From Metopolophium dirhodum (Eukaryota; Arthropoda; Insecta; Hemiptera; Aphididae), in contig NC_083561.1 in assembly GCF_019925205.1 (NCBI RefSeq), positions 14,507,217 through 14,571,216 of the forward strand: a stretch of DNA of 64,000 nt. Reading direction: 5' to 3'. Both the position numbers and the translations under genes were made by a program. Every line of letters starts with the position of its first letter. The stretch's first letter is position 1. Below are positions 47,202 to 57,924 of this stretch, piece by piece. The notes beneath the pieces were generated by a model that did not search any database, was not told the DNA's origin, and saw nothing but the letters and a program-made list of their open reading frames with translations.

Positions 47202-48657
47202 GATAGTTAATTTGTTTTAAAATTTAAAATGTTTAAAATTATATATTGTGTGATTAAAAAAAAGACTATTATCATTATCTTTCATATTTTATTATTCAAT
47301 GAACTAAATAAATATTTAATGTGTAAAAATTGGAAATGCTTGTTTTTATTAAATGTTATTTTTTGAATCTAAATTAATCACAAAACAAATGCAAATAGTG
47401 GCATACGCAGAATTTGTTTATGTGGGTAGAGCTTTAACATAAATATAATAAAATAAAATTGAGAATACAAATCGTATTTCATTAATATTTGAAACACAAG
47501 ATATTGTGATGGAAAGGGGGGGGGGAGAGGCGTCAACACTGTCAACTACCGGTCGGTTAAATATTTTGACACTTTATAAGTTAAATTTTCTATGTTTTCA
47601 TTGTAATGATAGCAAAATTCATAAAAACGTATCATTAATTAATAAATTGTATAGTGTGTAAAATATGTAATTTTTCATATTAGACTACAAAATCAGATTA
47701 TTAACTATAGTCAATTCAGAATAAATTTTATTGATAAATAATACATATATTATATACTATTATACTATACCCCATTGAACATAAATTGTTTAAAAATATC
47801 ATTATTTTCATTTAAACGTAATTTATCAAAAAAAAAAAATGTACTATCATAATTCATAATTAATTGATTCGACTTACATTGCAATTTTAAATAAATAGCA
47901 TATTTAAACAGTGTACTACAACATTTTAATTACTGATTTAAAATAGGATAATTATTCATTGGGAACCATATTATATATAGACACAGTGAATATTGAAATG
48001 GAACAAGTAAAATATGAAAATAACATAATAATTATACTTTAACATTATATCTCTATGCTTAAAAATTAATGATAATTTATTTTAACTTAGTATTTAATAA
48101 GTTAATCATTATTTATAAAATAATAGATCATAGTTGGTTGAGGAAAGTAAAATAATTCTTAATTTGTATAAATAAAATGTTAGTATTTATTTAATAATAT
48201 TCTAGAAATTTGTTATAAACTCTTAATCCATTTTTTCATTCATATCTCGATTACTTTAACTTTTGCAGTTAGATTTCTCATTTCTATTATATCATTCGAT
48301 ATATAGCAATTTTATCATGATGAAAATATTTTTATATACTTTCAGATAGGAGAGAGAAAATAAGCCAGTTTCATCTAATTGTTTCAATGTATCTTACATA
48401 TTGAATTTATCTTTTATATAGGATTTAAGATCAGATATAAATTCAGTCAGTAATGGCTTTGTAGACATTTTTGCTCTATTTATACAACATTACAATTTGT
48501 TTTCGATCGTCTTCTTAAGATTTTTTAAAATAATAACTATTTCTAATACTTAGTACGAACTAGACTTCTGAACTCCAGCAACCCACCGGTTCAAAATTCC
48601 AATGAAAAATCTTTCTCATTGAGTTATTGTTGTGCTGCCACTACATTTGTATGTGCA
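47202..48657. other. intergenic, no gene seen
   Basis: The PDP 3' UTR and poly-A signal (AATAAA at 47307), then AT-rich sequence with a run of about ten G at 47517-47526. No coding signal. Confidence 0.45.
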
Positions 48658-48885
48658 TTTTAAAGAACTCATAACTCGCTTAAAAATTAAAATATAATAA
48701 AAAGTTCACGAGGTTGTCTAGATAATAATCTTACCTTTAGATTTTATAAGAGGTAAATTTACTCTAATTTTTGAATTACGGAGCTACACGTGTTTTGCTG
48801 AACGTAAAATTTGCTATATTATGCACGTAGGACGCATTGTAGGACGGAGACAACACATGCGGGTATCACGTTCCCTTAATATTTT
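48658..48885 (-). mobile_element. TTAA MITE, half copy (reversed)
   Basis: The reverse complement of 24827-25080: AACTCATAACTCGCTTAAAA, CTTACCTTTAGATTTTATAA, GGAGCTACACGTGTTTT and GGAGACAACACATGCGGGTA occur in order, ending at TTAA. The other half is missing. Confidence 0.65.
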
Positions 48886-48889
48886 TCAA

Positions 48890-49231
48890 ATTTTATTGCA
48901 ACAATATATTAGACAAAAATTCAAAAAATTTGAAAATGAAAATATCCGTTAACAGTTCAAAACATGTCAAAATTTTTGAAAATTTTATCCTGTATAGAAT
49001 ATGCTAATATAAAGAACCAGTGAAGTTGTCATATATCTACAGTCATTTGTTTTTGAGTTACACCTAAACCAAAATCGATTTTGCTTTAATTTTTTTTCCT
49101 CTGGGTTTTTGAAAACTATTAGGAATTTTTTACTTTTGACCCCCAAAGTACTAACTAGATTCACTTTCCTATCAGGAAAGATACTGTTGAAGAAAATCCA
49201 AGCATTTTTATTGTCTTAAAAGGTGATGACT
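48890..49231 (+). repeat. interspersed family 1, copy D, interrupted
   Basis: It matches the right third of copy B (CAGTTCAAAACATGTCAAAA, TTTTGAAAATTTTATC, GTCATTTGTTTTTGAGTTAC, CTAGATTCACTTTCC) up to GGTGATGAC, where the hAT element at 49232 begins. The family end resumes at about 51165-51223 (CATTGTAAAATCAACACATT), after a second inserted stretch. Confidence 0.6.
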
Positions 49232-50200
49232 AGGGAACGGATTTAAATGCTCTAAAAAACAAGAAAAATGCCTTAAAAAAATCCGATTTAATGCCTTAAA
49301 AAAATGCCCTTAAAAACTTAAAAAAAATTATAAAATATATATATATAAATTATGAAAAATCAGATAAAAAATATTTAAATACAATAAAACTAAAAATCAA
49401 ATCTAATTAAAATCAATTATCTTCTTGTCCATCTTCTTCTTCATTCTTCTTCCCTAAAAAATTAAAAAATTAATAGGTATACAATTTAGATAGGTATATT
49501 CGTTATACTTTTACCTTTTGTTTCATAGCACTGTATAATTAGGTGCTGCTTAATATTCTCGAACAGAAATCTTCGACGGTTATCGGCCAGTGTTGTTTTG
49601 TATCTCGAGAAACTTCGTTCCACGTCAACTGACGTCATAGGTGCAAACTTCAAATGAGCCATGTCATCAGCAGTTAGTTCTTCAGGTATTGTATTATTTC
49701 GAGATGTTGCTTTTCCTTCCAAAATATTTGAAATATGTTTCATTGTTTTGAATCCCGAATTTTTTTCAATTACAACTTCTAGTTTTTTTTTAATGGATTT
49801 TCCGATACTACTGTTGTCTGTTCCGATTTCATTTTGTACTTGAGCAATAATATTAATTGCGTCAGCCAACGATAATCCAGATGTTTCCAATGTAGTAATG
49901 TATTTTGCTAAATTTCCATAATTTGCTTTGATAAATGTCAAGTTTAGTTCCAAATTATTATCATTTAACAGTTTTTGTGCATTCTCAATTGCTACAGCAT
50001 ATATAGGTATTTTTATTATTTTAGAATGAATGCTGAAAAAATGACTTAAAAACCATAAAAATGCACTAAAAATGTCAAAAAATGCAAAATAAAAGTTACA
50101 TTTTTTAATTCCTTGATGTATGAAATGAACTTTGTGCTTGGAAAGCAATGTTTTCGGACATTCAGAAAAAAATGCAATTTGCATTTAAATCCGTTCCCTA
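49232..50200 (-). mobile_element. 969-bp hAT element with perfect termini
   Basis: Perfect 20-bp inverted repeats TAGGGAACGGATTTAAATGC at both ends. Perfect 8-bp duplication GTGATGAC at 49224-49231 and 50201-50208. It carries one long minus-strand frame (49486-50184). Exact ends and duplication suggest a fairly recent insertion into family 1 copy D. Confidence 0.9.
49486..50184 (-). CDS. hAT transposase C-terminal fragment
   Basis: A 232-codon open frame, starting within 20 bases of the terminal inverted repeat. The C-terminal third reads LTADDMAHLKFAPMTSVDVE, then RSFSRYKTTLADNRRRF, then ENIKQHLIIQCYE: the hAT dimerisation region (compare the SVDVERSFSxYK motif). The BED zinc finger and most of the RNase-H-like catalytic core are missing, and the N-terminal third does not look like transposase. 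As it stands it cannot be a full transposase; it is an internally deleted element dependent on a partner copy. Whether it is translated is unknown. Confidence 0.75.
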   Translation of the reverse strand: MQIAFFSECPKTLLSKHKVHFIHQGIKKCNFYFAFFDIFSAFLWFLSHFFSIHSKIIKIPIYAVAIENAQKLLNDNNLELNLTFIKANYGNLAKYITTLETSGLSLADAINIIAQVQNEIGTDNSSIGKSIKKKLEVVIEKNSGFKTMKHISNILEGKATSRNNTIPEELTADDMAHLKFAPMTSVDVERSFSRYKTTLADNRRRFLFENIKQHLIIQCYETKGKSITNIPI

Positions 50201-50209
50201 GTGATGACC

Positions 50210-51160
50210 ATAGGTGCAATTAGGTAGGGGCTTAGCACTCCCCCCCCTAAAAATATATTTTTAACTAGCCTCTACATAATTTGTATTTGTACCACAATGT
50301 AGAGAAGATAGGGATATATCTTCTCTACATAGTGATCTGTACCTATTATGTTTAATATCATAAATATCAACATTTTCTTTAATTTAAATCAAGCAATTTA
50401 TGGCAGCAGGGTATTTTTCTTATCACCCATAATATCATAGTTTATTCATAACAAGTTGATGAAATAATTTTTAAAAGAAATGTTGATGAATTTGAAGTTT
50501 TTTTTAATTTGAAAAATTTGTCTTTTTTTATAACCAATTTTTTATTCGTAGATTAATTTCAAATTAAAAAAAAACCTCAAATTTGTTTACATTTATATAA
50601 AAAAAAAATAATTTCATCAATTTGTTTTGAATTATGCTTTTTGGTGATAAGAAAAATAGCCTGTAGCCAAATTTTCCTGGTTAAAATTAAAGAAAATTTT
50701 GATATTGATGATATTAAACAAGAAGTTAGGTAGTATAGATGTCTGCTACTAGTAGTTTTAACTATACCTGTAAGTTGCTCAACCAGCAAATGTTCATTAT
50801 CTTCAATGTGGCGATTAGAAGCTTGTCAGAGAACAACAACGAACAACAATATCGAAAGGGATGTAAGTAACTAATATTTTGGACACAGAAACAATTATTG
50901 ATACATTTTCAGCAACTAATAGAAAATAAGTATTAATTTTATATTATTTTATATGATTGATATTACTCAATAATATGAAAATTTTGTATTTGAGTAAAAG
51001 TTGAATTAAAAATATTTCGAGGTATATAATTATTTATAATTTTAATTCACTGTCTATAGTTTTATATGAATTTATTTGTGTATTGTTTGTAGCTGGTCGG
51101 TATATTAGTTCGGGGGTGCGGGGGTTAAGCTGATAAAATTATATCCCCCCCATGAAAAAA
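50210..51160. other. inserted repeat-like stretch, class unknown
   Basis: It starts CATAGGTGCAATTAGGTAGG with C8 nearby and ends with a G/C-rich patch and CCCCCCCATG near 51155. It separates the two parts of family 1 copy D, so it is probably another insertion. An inverted pair, TAATTTGAAAAATTTG / AATTTCAAATTAAA, lies near 50505-50565. No supported ORF. Confidence 0.4.
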
Positions 51161-51164
51161 AATT

Positions 51165-51223
51165 AAACAACACACATCATTGTAAAATCAACACATTTAT
51201 CACTCCTCTCAGACTCTAAAATA
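51165..51223 (+). repeat. interspersed family 1, copy D right end
   Basis: ACACACATCATTGTAAAATC and CACTCCTCTCAGACTCTA match the family end at 20505-20548. It continues copy D beyond the insertions. Confidence 0.6.
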
Positions 51224-51756
51224 AATAAAACAATTAAAAAACACACTGTAAAGAAAAAATATAATCTCAGAAGAACTTGATCAAAAAAAGTTTGGACACC
51301 CCTGATATAAAGAATAAATAATCAAATTGTATTTTGATTTTATTAAGAATAAAAACATTTTTAAACCAAGTCCTAATTTTTTTTTTTGTAAAGTTTAAAA
51401 TATGATTTTATAAAACACAATATTTTAAGATTTATTTAAGTACTTCTAAATGAACAATCCATAAGTTTTATTTCCAGATATTTTTATTTCTTACTGTAAC
51501 ATCAGCTTCATCAACATTTTGTTTAAACTTGTTAAAAATTTGATGTATATTACCTCACAAGGATGACTAACGAATTTGGCTACCTATTTTGAATATTGAA
51601 TGATTTATACATCAAGATTATAGGAATCCCGGAAAAAAATAACAATTTTTAAAAATTAATTTATAATAACAGTTAATAATTAACTGATCATGAAAATTAA
51701 AAAAATATTAAGGCGTATTAAATATCAATAGTATCAAAAAAGCTATGAAATTAATT

Positions 51757-51908
51757 TTTGTAATTCCAATAATATGGTTTATTGAGCAGTTGGAGAGTAA
51801 AAACACCTATTATCAATATGGAAGAAGATAAGTTAATCTGTGCCTGTATATAAGTAAATTTTCGACATTTTAATCACTAAACTCAAAAATTCAAATTCAA
51901 AATTTAAT
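51757..51908 (+). repeat. interspersed repeat family 2, copy 2
   Basis: The match to 9145-9310 is described there. Same orientation. Confidence 0.65.
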
Positions 51909-52932
51909 TACTTTTCATTTTTTTTTAACTTTTTTATGATATTTAAATGTATGTTAAATGATTTATAAAATATTTTGTATAGGAGTGATAGCATATATAG
52001 TATTGTATAGGTTTGCAGTGTTACCTGTGACTTAGGTAATAATAATTTGATATTGATAATTCTTGTTTTGTGTGATAATCAATTATTAGGTTTTTTTAAA
52101 TTTTTAAAAATTGTGTGTTTTGTGCGAGTTTCTTTTTTACCGATTACCAGATTATAGATTACTATTATAGTTAACTTCGTAAACTTAAAATATTTTTTGA
52201 AAAAGAGAATCCATCATCTTATTATTTAAATTATTACTTTAAAAGCTATAATCAGTGTCCTATTAAAAAAAAAATACTCATCAGGATTTTATAAAAGAAA
52301 TGTTAAATAGGTACGCCATGAATAGAACTATAGGCTGTAATAATACATAATATGTCTCTTTAAAATTATAATAAATAAAAATATATGATAGTTTACTTCT
52401 ACACATATAAATATACATTTTTACATTCATTTTTTTAACAAACTTTAAGTATAATAGTTGCTATAATGTCAGTGAATGGTTAAAAAAATGCTTAAAATTT
52501 CAATTTAAAACACAGGTCTTGACATTTTTCAATTATTACACTGCCTTAATGCATCGTTTGGTCTTTATATAATTATATCAATGTAATTGTAAATAACATC
52601 GACAGAACTAAGTATTTAGTCTGTTATAGTAAAAGATTGATAAATTATAGCCAAAATTAGTAAAACACCAATGAATGAATAAAGTATATATAAAACTGAT
52701 TAAAAATTAAAATTAAATGATTTATTATTACATAATATCTAGACAATATATTAAAAATAAAAAGTTTATAAATAATATGTATAGATGATAAGGATAACAT
52801 TATAATTAGATACAAAGTTGGAGAAAATAATTTTATTTCTAAAAAAAAAAATCATGTCTTGATCCATTGGAAAATAGAACTGGTCAAAATCAAACCATTT
52901 TTATCCCATTTATTTGAACATTTATAGCTGAC
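51909..52932. other. intergenic, includes VPS4 3' UTR
   Basis: AT-rich and non-coding. A reversed AATAAA at 52832-52837, about 100 bp beyond the VPS4 stop, is a likely poly-A signal. Confidence 0.45.
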
Positions 52933-55900
52933 TCACCCTTCTTGACCGAAATCCATAGTAAACTTATCCAATTTCTTCATATCATCATCATTCACTGTAG
53001 GTTTAGATGTTGCCAATGATCGTAACATATCACTCTATAATAACAATACACAATATAGATATTTAAAAAATTAAAACATATCAGCCATTTACCATAGAAA
53101 CTGCAGGTTCAAGAAGTTTATCACTGGGGACATCCATAAATGACATTTCAACGGCACCAGGGCTACCCGGAGAACACGGTGTTAACAAGTCATTTACAAT
53201 AACATTTGGATCTGATCGGCTAGGGCCAGCTATTCGTTTAAAATGTGTAGCTGTTTGCACTTTACGTACTGGTTGCATTAATGCATCTCTTACAACTATA
53301 CTGATATCTGCTCCAGAATAGCTAATTAAAATAATGCATTTTTTATTTATTTATTTTTAATTTCATATTATAAGTTAATTTTAGAGTAAATACCCTTCAG
53401 TTTTAGTTGCCAATGTCTTAAGGTCAGCTTCAGTTAGTAAATGATAGGTATTGCCTAAATTTTGTTTCAACATTATTAGTCGAGCATGTTCTTCTGGCAA
53501 AGGTATGTAAATACGCTTCTCAAAACGTCTACGTATAGCAGCATCAAGTACCCAGGGTATGTTTGTGGCACCCAATACAAGAATACCTTCATTATCAGTA
53601 CCAACACCTAAAAAGTAAACACTCATAGTATAAAAATCAAACATATACATATATAAATATGACATACAGTAGAAATTCGATTAACCGTCACTCGATTTAC
53701 TGTCAGTTTCTGTTATCCGTCATAGGTCACCGTCAAAAAAAAAGTTAATGATGCGATTGCGATAAAATCGTTGCGGTATCTAACGTGGCGACTATCATGC
53801 GTATAAAAATAGTTTATAATATCAATGCAATAAACGCGATAAATGTGGCGATAACGAACAAATTGAATAGTTATAAATTTATTTAACCAGCGACTGACGA
53901 GTAGCCTGTGTGTACGGATTAGTGTTTTTGTAGTTTAAGTGTTGTGTTTCGAAGATGGCAGAAAAGCGCAAATGTGTTGTATTAGAATTTAATCAAAAAT
54001 TCGAAATTATCAAACGTTTGAAGAAAGGTGAAACTGCTACCAATATTGCTCAGATTTATGGTGCTGGGAGAACAATGAATGATATAAAACGTGATGCTGA
54101 AAAAATTGAGCAGCATGTATCGTTAATGCAAAGCAACGATGGTGATATAAAGTCGTAAAACCATGAAGCCAGCAAAATATGAGCAGCTTGATAACGTTAT
54201 GTATCAGGGGTTTGTTCAAGCCCGAAGTCAAGGAATTCCACTTTCAGGTCCTATTATAATGGCCATTATTGCAATGAATAAAAAACTAAATGGTGATACA
54301 AACTTCATAGCAAGTATAGGATGGCTTGATAAGTTTAAATTTCGTCACGGCATTCGACAGCTAGATATTAGTGGAGAGAAACTTAGTTTGGAAAAATTAC
54401 AACTTAAAAGATGCTTAAAAGAATGTTGCCAGTGCATGGGCTGATCTGACTTTACTAAACATAAAGAATGGGTGGAATAAACTATGGCCTGAAATAACAC
54501 CGTTCGAATTTGAAGAATCTGATACCGTTAGTGTAGAAGAAATTGTACAACTCTGTAATGGACTGAATAGTGAAATATTATCAACGAAAGAAGTAACAGA
54601 TTCGTTAGAAAGTGATAAACAGGGCGGAGAATTTTAAATGATCAAATTATTTTTAATGCCACTACGATGGACGAAGAAGTTGATGACATCAAAGATTCAG
54701 TGTTTGACTTAAAACTATCAACTAGCCACGCAGAAGTAGAATCAATGTTATCAAAATGCATTGATTGGTCTGAGGTAGAAGAGGAGGCACATGCAACGTA
54801 GGTCTTACTTATTTGTAAAATACGAAACATGGCCATTAAAAAAAAACAGAAGATGACAGATTATTTTGTTTAATATTTTTTAGAATAGTATTCTTTATAT
54901 TATCACATATTATATATTATTGGGGGACGAGGTGGCCGAGCGGTCTAACGCGTCGACTGCGGCGCTGGCAGTCGCGGGTTCGACTCCCGGCCACTGGGCG
55001 GCATTTTTCTTCGGGCAAGTCACGGTGTCCGGAGAACAAGTGCCGCCATCCCCCACCCGGGCATGGCAGATACCTACGGGTGCCCAAATTGAAAATTCTG
55101 CCAAAACCCAACACACACGTGTTCCCCCCTACTACTACCAACAATACAATACACCTAACCAAAAACCATACACCAAAAAACCATACAGCTAATGGCCATA
55201 GTTGCCGGGCTTACAATCAAAAAAAAAAAAAAAAATATTATATATTATTAGTATTTATTATTTATTATTATTTTATTTTTATTATATTTATTATTTTTGT
55301 CTGAAAATTACGTTGTAAAATATATACGTTTATTGAAAAATTATTTATTATTATTGTATTTCTGTTAACCATCATTGTTTCGGTCCCGACATTGACGGTT
55401 AATCGAGTTTCTACTGTATTATAAATATTACCTTGCATTTGTACTAAAAACTCAGTTTTTATTCGTCGAGCTGATTCAGATTCATTATCTGAACGCGATG
55501 AACAAAGTGAATCTACTTCATCAATGAATATAATGCTGGGTTTATGTTGTCTAGCTAATTCAAAAAGATTTTTCACCAGTTTTTCAGATTCACCTAACCA
55601 TTTAGATACAAGATCAGAAGATGAGACAGAAAAAAATGTAGAGTTATTAGCTTCCGTCGCAACCGCTTTCGCTAAATACGATTTACCAGTCCCTGGTGGC
55701 TAAAACAACAATTTTAAATGCATTTTAATCAATGTTATCATTTCTCAAAATCATGAATATAGTTACCCCGAATAATAGTATTCCTTTCCAAGGGATCCTT
55801 TTGCCAGTAAATAGGTGAGGAAATTTAATAGGAAGTATGACAGCTTCTTTAAGGGCTTCTTTTGCTCCTTCTAAGCCAGCTATGTCTGACCATTTCACAC

Positions 55901-56727
55901 AAGGCTTTTCAACAACAATAGCTCCTTCTAATTTATTTTGTAGTTTTTTTGCTTCAGGGTCGTCTCCATCGTCATCACTATCATTTTTCTTGTCATCATT
56001 TCTTTAAATACGTAATATTATAATCATAATACATAATATTTATATTAATATTATGGTCTATGTAGATACTTACTTAGAGTTTGATTCTCCAGCTTTAACT
56101 GGTTTCTTTTTATTTTTTCCATTTTTTAAGTAATCTTTTAGTTTTTCAGCTCTTTCTAAATATTGTGTACAACGACCTCGTATGCTATCCTTAGCTTTTT
56201 CGCCTTGGGTTTCATCTATACATTTACAATACAAATGCTTTAAAAAGATAAATACATATATCACATATATTAAACTTACATTTTAAAGCATGTAAAAAAT
56301 ATTCAATCCCGCTTTCATATAATTTTAAAGCTTCTTCATAATTTTTATTGCGGTCTTCTTCAGTTGCTTTGGTTACTAAATCAATTGCTTTCTAGAACAA
56401 AATAAAGTTCAAATATATGTGATTTTAATTTTAATATTAGGTAGTTGCGCACAAGATCAAAGTGAAAATAAAGTGTTAAATTAAAATTTTAATTATATTC
56501 TTGGTTAATTTTTTAAAAATATAAAACTTTCGTTAACTTGATTATTGGGAAATAATACATTTAAAACCAGCTACCTACCTACTAATAACAATAGAAATGT
56601 ACAGCTACAATAGGTATCCACTTAAGAATCAAACTTGTAGGTTTTTGGGTTAAAAGCCCATCTAAATTTTAAGAATTTCATATTGTACAATGTTATTAAT
56701 TACCTGTAAAGTAGCAGAAACGGCCAT
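52933..56727 (-). CDS. Vps4: vacuolar protein sorting-associated protein 4 (VPS4), AAA ATPase
   Basis: Eight exons: 56704-56727, 56280-56391, 56074-56215, 55767-56001, 55432-55699, 53394-53607, 53093-53321 and 52933-53034. They give 441 aa, the usual length. The N-terminal MIT domain (about 1-75: MAVSATLQKAIDLVTKATEE... YEEALKLYESGIEYF) binds ESCRT-III tails. An acidic linker follows (NDDKKNDSDDDGDD), then the AAA domain with WSDIAGLEGAKEALKEAV, Walker A GPPGTGKS (171-178), Walker B IIFIDE (227-232), sensor ATNIPW, arginine fingers in AIRRRFEKRIYIPLP, the VPS4 beta domain and the C-terminal helix (MKKLDKFTMDFGQEG). The hexamer uses ATP to pull apart ESCRT-III at endosomes, the midbody and other membranes. 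All key residues are present. The intron at 53608-55431 carries a Tigger element. The start lies in an island shared with a divergent gene. Confidence 0.97.
53955..54637 (+). pseudogene. Tigger/pogo transposase remnant
   Basis: Frame 1 from 53955 starts MAEKRKCVVLEFNQKFEIIK with a helix-turn-helix (LKKGETATNIAQIYGAGRTM) and ends at a stop at 54156-54158. Frame 2 (54163-54444) continues with the CENP-B-type second DNA-binding half (YEQLDNVMYQGFVQARSQG, ASIGWLDKFKFRHGIRQ). A third part (about 54420-54637; AWADLTLLNIKNGWNKLWPE, then FEFEESDTVSVEEIVQLCNG) resembles the C-terminal end of Tigger transposases. The DDE catalytic core between them is deleted and at least two frame breaks are present, so it is dead. 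Confidence 0.85.
54922..55234 (+). mobile_element. tRNA-derived SINE inside the Tigger element
   Basis: The tRNA-like head has box A GTGGCCGAGCGGTCTAA and box B CGGGTTCGACTCCCG, with a long-arm layout like tRNA-Ser or tRNA-Leu. A body with CATTTTTCTTCGGGCAAGTC, TGTCCGGAGAAC and GGGCATGGCAGATACCTACG follows, then a poly-A tail of about 17 (55218-55235). The 15-bp target duplication ATATTATATATTATT is perfect (54907-54921 and 55235-55249). It is not a functional tRNA gene: the acceptor stem does not close. Pol III promoter boxes look intact. LINE-type reverse transcription made the insertion. Confidence 0.9.
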
Positions 56728-57620
56728 ACTATAAGCATAGAATAAGTTATGTATAAGGATTATGAATATTTAGATATTAATTTAATTGAATATTAATAAT
56801 CGTCATTCGACTTAAATAATAGTACATACTTTATTTTTATGGAAAAATGAAAATATCTAGAAAAAATCCACAATTGATAAGGATATGCCTGTGCAGTGTA
56901 ACCAACAACAGTGCACCTAGTGTGCAATCCGGACAACAGATGTCGTTATCCCGGGACGGACGCCGGAAAACGACGGCTGTTGTCCTATCCAATTGTTTTG
57001 GGACAGTGTTTTTCCGTAAAATTTGCGTGAAAATTTAGGCCGACCTTTGTTTCGAGCCCGGCAACACCGGTGGAGCCCCGTGGTATTTTCCGCGAAAACC
57101 GTTCACGTTGGATGACCTACTTTCCAAAAGAACCGTCGACACTGCAAGCCTGCGTTCTACGCAAAGTGGACATACGGTGTTATTATTGTTTTTTTTTTTT
57201 TTTTCATCCGCAATCGAAATTATTCATTTTCACTTTTTTTTTATCTCTCCCCTGGTGCGAAAAAAAACAAAATAAATACTTAAATCCGTCCGCCGCGTTC
57301 GTCACAACCCTTCGCGTTTTGCCGTCGTAGCCCGTTCCGCCGTCGGGCCGTACAGTGACAACATCAACAAAATTGTCGTCGGCCGCCGACGTGTACGCAG
57401 ATAATATATTCTGGGTAAAATATTTTATATTTTTCCGCCGTCATCCCGGACGGTTGCCGTCCTGTGTCGTGTACCGCCGCGCCAGTGTTCATAACAATAC
57501 CGATCTTATACATGTATATATGCCAGGCGACGTGAAAAACAAGTGCAAGTGAATGACGATGGCCTACCGACCTATATTGCCGCCGTGGTGGCCGTCCGTC
57601 GGAAATGCCTCGGTGCGAGC
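56728..57620. promoter_or_regulatory. divergent promoter region, VPS4 / unknown gene
   Basis: About 890 bp between the VPS4 ATG (minus) and the next plus-strand ATG (57621). The VPS4 side is AT-rich. From about 56930 it becomes CpG- and GC-rich, unlike the rest of the window. No TATA box stands out. Head-to-head arrangement suggests a shared promoter; this is inference. Confidence 0.55.
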
Positions 57621-57624
57621 ATGA
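57553..57624 (+). promoter_or_regulatory. upstream ORF overlapping the main start codon
   Basis: A 23-codon frame (MTMAYRPILPPWWPSVGNAS, then VRA) runs ATG at 57553 to TGA at 57622-57624. Its stop overlaps the main ATG (57621) as ATGA. A second in-frame ATG sits at 57559. If transcribed, ribosomes would meet this frame first, so it could reduce or control main-frame translation. It depends on the transcription start lying upstream of 57553. Confidence 0.5.
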
Positions 57625-57924
57625 CGGCGCAACTGTCGGAGTACGCGACGTCGGGCCCGATGGCTGGCGACGAGAACGGCGGTGGCAGCAGCAGCAATGA
57701 TAGCGGTGGTGTTGTCGTCGTCGGTGGCTGCAGTGGCGACGAATCCGCGGCCGAACGACGGGTGGTGATGATCGCGTTCAAAATGGAAAACGATTGCGAT
57801 GAGGAGACGGCCGCCGGACCGTCGCGGGACGACTCGAACTCGGAACCACACGCCATGGTCGAGCTCGAGCTCGAGCAGCAGCAGCAATCGCCGCCGTCGT
57901 TTTCGTCGGACGGAAATACAGCTG
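57621..57924 (+). CDS. first coding exon of an unidentified gene continuing past the window
   Basis: From ATG at 57621, 101 codons plus one base to a GTAAGA donor at 57925. The sequence is low-complexity and acidic: MTAQLSEYATSGPMAGDENG, a GGGSSSNDSGG stretch, VVMIAFKMENDCDEE, then ELELEQQQQSPPSFSSDG. GC-rich, with long open frames on other strands that are compositional shadows. Such disordered N-terminal exons followed by a very long first intron are common in insect transcription factors and signalling proteins. No domain is visible, so no identity is proposed. No further exon was found to 64000. Frames beyond the donor to about 58199 are intronic. Confidence 0.55.

Larger units (their letters stand above)
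53667..55416 (+). mobile_element. Tigger/pogo-family DNA transposon, interrupted by a SINE
   Basis: Inverted ends CAGTAGAAATTCGATTAACC and, reversed, CAGTAGAAACTCGATTAACC, each flanked by TA. This is the classic Tigger terminus. It holds remnants of a CENP-B-like transposase and a SINE. It lies wholly within one VPS4 intron, in opposite orientation to the gene; splice sites are 60 bp and 16 bp away. Confidence 0.92.

Noticed and set aside
54922..55000. Functional tRNA-Ser or tRNA-Leu gene
   Set aside because: Boxes A and B are good, but the acceptor stem does not pair and the sequence runs into a SINE body, poly-A tail and target duplication.
54920..55192. 90-codon plus-strand and 81-codon minus-strand frames
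   Set aside because: They are translations of the SINE.
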